Assembly: GCA_902797855.1 (NCBI GenBank)
Contig: CADBUI010000020.1
Location: 1-64,000, forward strand
Reading direction: 5' to 3'
Source: an uncultured Erysipelotrichaceae bacterium
Lineage (GTDB): Bacteria; Bacillota_I; Bacilli_A; RFN20; CAG-826
Length of the DNA stretch: 64,000 nt
Part shown: piece after piece, positions 61,919-64,000 of the stretch
Numbering within the stretch: position 1 is the stretch's first letter
How the letters are laid out: each line of letters begins with the position of its first letter
Notes under the pieces: model-generated
What the model saw: only the letters and a program-made list of their open reading frames with translations
Database searches by the model: none
Told to the model about the DNA's origin: nothing
Translations under genes and position numbers: made by a program

Positions 61919-62363
61919 CCCACAAATGATGAGACAAATCATCATGGATCACTATGATAATCCTACTTATAAAAGAGAACCTAAAAATGATAAATATCAT
62001 TCTGTCCATATGGATAGCACAAACTGTGTGGATGATATTTTAGTCTATGTTTTAGAAGAAAATGGTAAAGTTATCGATGCTTGCTTTACTGGAGTCGCCT
62101 GCACTATATCAACTGCATCAACAGATATTATGTGTGGACTTATGATAAATAAAAGCATTGATGAGGCTAAATATATCCTCACCCAATATTTAAATATGAT
62201 TCATGAAAAAGAATACGATGATAGTGTTCTTGATGAGGCAATCGTGTTTATGAACACATCTAAACAAGCTGCCAGAATCAAATGTGCAACCATAGGTTGG
62301 GATGCACTTGACGAAATAATTCATGAATGTGAAAATGACGGACATAACCATGGACAAAAATAA
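61902..62363 (+). CDS. sufU: SufU sulfur-transfer protein
   Basis: A 153-aa IscU-like protein of the SufU type. The zinc and sulfur ligands are all present: Cys in STNCVDDIL with the nearby Asp, Cys in TGVACTIS, and Cys in [13 protein letters not shown]. The insert between the second and third cysteine is typical of SufU. It activates SufS and accepts its persulfide. Its start overlaps sufS, and its end overlaps sufB. Confidence 0.93.
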   Translation: MPISLSPQMMRQIIMDHYDNPTYKREPKNDKYHSVHMDSTNCVDDILVYVLEENGKVIDACFTGVACTISTASTDIMCGLMINKSIDEAKYILTQYLNMIHEKEYDDSVLDEAIVFMNTSKQAARIKCATIGWDALDEIIHECENDGHNHGQK

Positions 62364-63750
62364 TCTAAAAAAAGAACAAGAATATAAATATGGTTTTAAA
62401 GACAAAGATGTCTCTATTTTAAATACGGGCGTTGGTCTATCTGAAGAAGTAGTGAGAGAAATCTCTAAACTTAAAAATGAACCTGATTGGATGCTTGAAT
62501 TTAGACTTAAAGCTTATAAAGCGTTCCTTGAACTTCCTATGCCAAGTTTTGGTCCAGATTTATCTAGTCTAGATTTTGATAGCTATACCTACTTTATTCG
62601 TTCATCTAAAAAGGTTGAAAAGAGTTGGGATGAAGTTCCTGAAACTATTAAAAATACATTCCAAAAACTAGGTATTCCTGAAGCTGAACAAAAATATCTT
62701 TCTGGTGTCACAACTCAATATGAATCGGAAGCCGTTTATCACAATATGCTTAAAGAAGTTGAAGATAAAGGAGTTATTTTCCTTTCAACTGACCAAGCAG
62801 TTCAAATGTGTCCTGATATTTTAAGAAAATATTTCAACACAGTTGTACCTTATAAAGATAATAAGTTCGCTGCACTTAATGGAGCAGTTTGGTCAGGAGG
62901 ATCATTTATCTATGTTCCTAAAGGAGTAAAACTAGATAAACCTCTTCAATCCTACTTTAGAATTAATAACGAAAAGAGTGGTCAATTTGAAAGAACTCTC
63001 ATCATCGTAGATGAAGGCGCGGATGTTCATTATGTTGAAGGATGCACCGCTCCAATATATTCAAAAGATTCACTTCACGCTGCAGTAGTGGAAATTGTTG
63101 TCCTTAAAGACGCTAAATGTCGATATTCAACAGTGCAAAACTGGTCGAATAATATTATTAACTTAGTTACTAAGCGTGCTTTAGTAAAAGAAAATGGTCA
63201 AATGGATTGGATTGATGGAAATATTGGTAGTCAAACCAATATGAAATATCCAGCCTGTATTCTTGCTGGAGAAGGTGCGAGAGGAAATTGTATTTCTATC
63301 GCTGTTGCTGGTAAGGGCCAATACCAAGATGCAGGTGCAAGAATGATTCATTTAGCAAGTAACACTTCTAGCACAATTATTTCTAAATCAATCGTTAAAA
63401 ATGGTGGAGTAGCGAACTATCGTGGTTCAGTTAAACATATGAAGAATGCGCTTAACTGCAAATCTCACGTTGAATGTGACACTTTAATTCTTGATGATAT
63501 TTCAAAAAGTGACACCATTCCTACTAACTTAGTGCAAAACAATACTTCGTATATTGAACATGAAGCTACTGTATCAAAGATAAATGAAGATCAACTCTTT
63601 TATTTGATGAGTAGAGGTATATCTCGTAAAGACGCAACCCAAATGATTATTATGGGATTTATTGAACCATTCTCCAAAGAACTTCCAATGGAATATGCGG
63701 TTGAACTAAATCAACTCATCAAAATGGATATGGATGGAAGTGTCGGATAA
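62350..63750 (+). CDS. sufB: SufB, Fe-S scaffold
   Basis: A 466-aa scaffold protein of full family length. The start at 62350 places [13 protein letters not shown] at residue 12, as in other SufB proteins; ATGs at 62323 and 62335 are alternatives, and none has a strong ribosome site. The beta-helix core includes [20 protein letters not shown] and [13 protein letters not shown], and the end has [19 protein letters not shown]. It forms the assembly complex with SufC and SufD. Confidence 0.93.
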   Translation: MDKNNLKKEQEYKYGFKDKDVSILNTGVGLSEEVVREISKLKNEPDWMLEFRLKAYKAFLELPMPSFGPDLSSLDFDSYTYFIRSSKKVEKSWDEVPETIKNTFQKLGIPEAEQKYLSGVTTQYESEAVYHNMLKEVEDKGVIFLSTDQAVQMCPDILRKYFNTVVPYKDNKFAALNGAVWSGGSFIYVPKGVKLDKPLQSYFRINNEKSGQFERTLIIVDEGADVHYVEGCTAPIYSKDSLHAAVVEIVVLKDAKCRYSTVQNWSNNIINLVTKRALVKENGQMDWIDGNIGSQTNMKYPACILAGEGARGNCISIAVAGKGQYQDAGARMIHLASNTSSTIISKSIVKNGGVANYRGSVKHMKNALNCKSHVECDTLILDDISKSDTIPTNLVQNNTSYIEHEATVSKINEDQLFYLMSRGISRKDATQMIIMGFIEPFSKELPMEYAVELNQLIKMDMDGSVG

Positions 63751-63754
63751 AAAT

Positions 63755-64000
63755 ATGAAAGACTATGATGTCATCGTTATAGGTGGAGGTCACGCTGGTG
63801 TAGAAGCATCAGCTGCTAGTGCTCATATGGGACTAGCAACTTTACTTATTACCTTAAATAAGAAGATGATATCAAATATGCCTTGCAATCCTTCTATTGG
63901 AGGAAGCGCAAAAGGCGTAGTGGTTAGAGAAATAGACGCTTTAGGTGGAATGATGGGCATAGCTGCAGATCATGATTATCTACAGATGAAAATGCTTAAC
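63755..64000 (+). CDS. mnmG: MnmG (GidA), N-terminal part, runs off the window
   Basis: The first 82 codons of the FAD-dependent tRNA uridine-34 modification enzyme. The dinucleotide-binding [18 protein letters not shown] stands at the N-terminus, followed by [13 protein letters not shown] and [11 protein letters not shown], diagnostic of MnmG. It starts 4 bases after sufB stops. The rest lies outside the window. Confidence 0.95.
   Translation, partial: MKDYDVIVIGGGHAGVEASAASAHMGLATLLITLNKKMISNMPCNPSIGGSAKGVVVREIDALGGMMGIAADHDYLQMKMLN

Noticed and set aside
1-64000. CRISPR arrays, tRNA or rRNA genes
   Set aside because: I saw no regularly spaced repeats, cloverleaf sequences or rRNA segments; not tested by a program.

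Overview
The window reads as the chromosome of a low-GC Gram-positive bacterium (Bacillota, Bacilli side). The sufC-sufD-sufS-sufU-sufB order, a YhaM-type exoribonuclease, RecX, a PrsA-like lipoprotein foldase, strong AGGAGG ribosome sites and SipW-type signal peptides all fit this. TGA is used as a stop, so this is not a Mycoplasma-type code. I cannot name a genus; an uncultured gut Bacilli lineage near Erysipelotrichales or Acholeplasmatales is a guess. There are no rRNA genes, and I saw no tRNA genes or CRISPR arrays.

Region 1 (1-9.8 kb) is an AT-rich capsule or teichoic-acid-like polysaccharide operon: initiating sugar-phosphate transferase, cytidylyltransferase, LicD, a fused Wzx flippase-Wzy polymerase, a lipoprotein, a small membrane protein and glycosyltransferases. 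One of these is a GT2-GT4 fusion joined exactly at a run of eight G. Region 2 (9.8-23.4 kb) is a defence island set inside the polysaccharide locus: an RT-nitrilase (DRT type 1 / UG1-like); a three-gene operon of NERD-like nuclease-helicase, TcmP and three-Cys radical SAM protein; a HigBA-type toxin-antitoxin pair with a SecB-like chaperone (TAC) and a 47-residue basic protein, flanked by 82-bp direct repeats; an AbiL/RloAB-like ATPase plus Toprim pair; and a type II Thoeris-like set (TIR, 2TM-macro, TIR). Region 3 (24.0-27.4 kb) resumes polysaccharide genes with a CapE-CapG-CapF set for UDP-L-FucNAc; here CapE carries an N-terminal HTH.

Region 4 (27.6-49.4 kb) is the most unusual part. Two c-di-GMP-I (GEMM) riboswitches, each followed by an intrinsic terminator, precede two operons. 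The first (29.36-41.36 kb) encodes three membrane-anchored or SipW-type secreted proteins, a membrane-anchored McrB-like AAA+ ATPase, a DUF2357-like partner without a visible nuclease, a SipW-type signal peptidase, an EAL phosphodiesterase, a divergent MTA/SAH-nucleosidase-like protein and a degenerate GGDEF-EAL protein. The second (41.65-49.43 kb) encodes two giant surface proteins of about 1300 residues with SipW-type N-termini. A further SipW-type secreted protein (27.7 kb) sits behind its own promoter and an unidentified structured leader. I infer a c-di-GMP-controlled surface-fibre or adhesin export module.

Region 5 (49.5-64.0 kb) is mainly housekeeping: LPG-synthase-type membrane protein, diacylglycerol glycosyltransferase, RecX, YhaM, an orphan AbiEi-like antitoxin, a HIT protein and two foldase-type lipoproteins on the minus strand, the suf operon, and the first 82 codons of mnmG running off the end.
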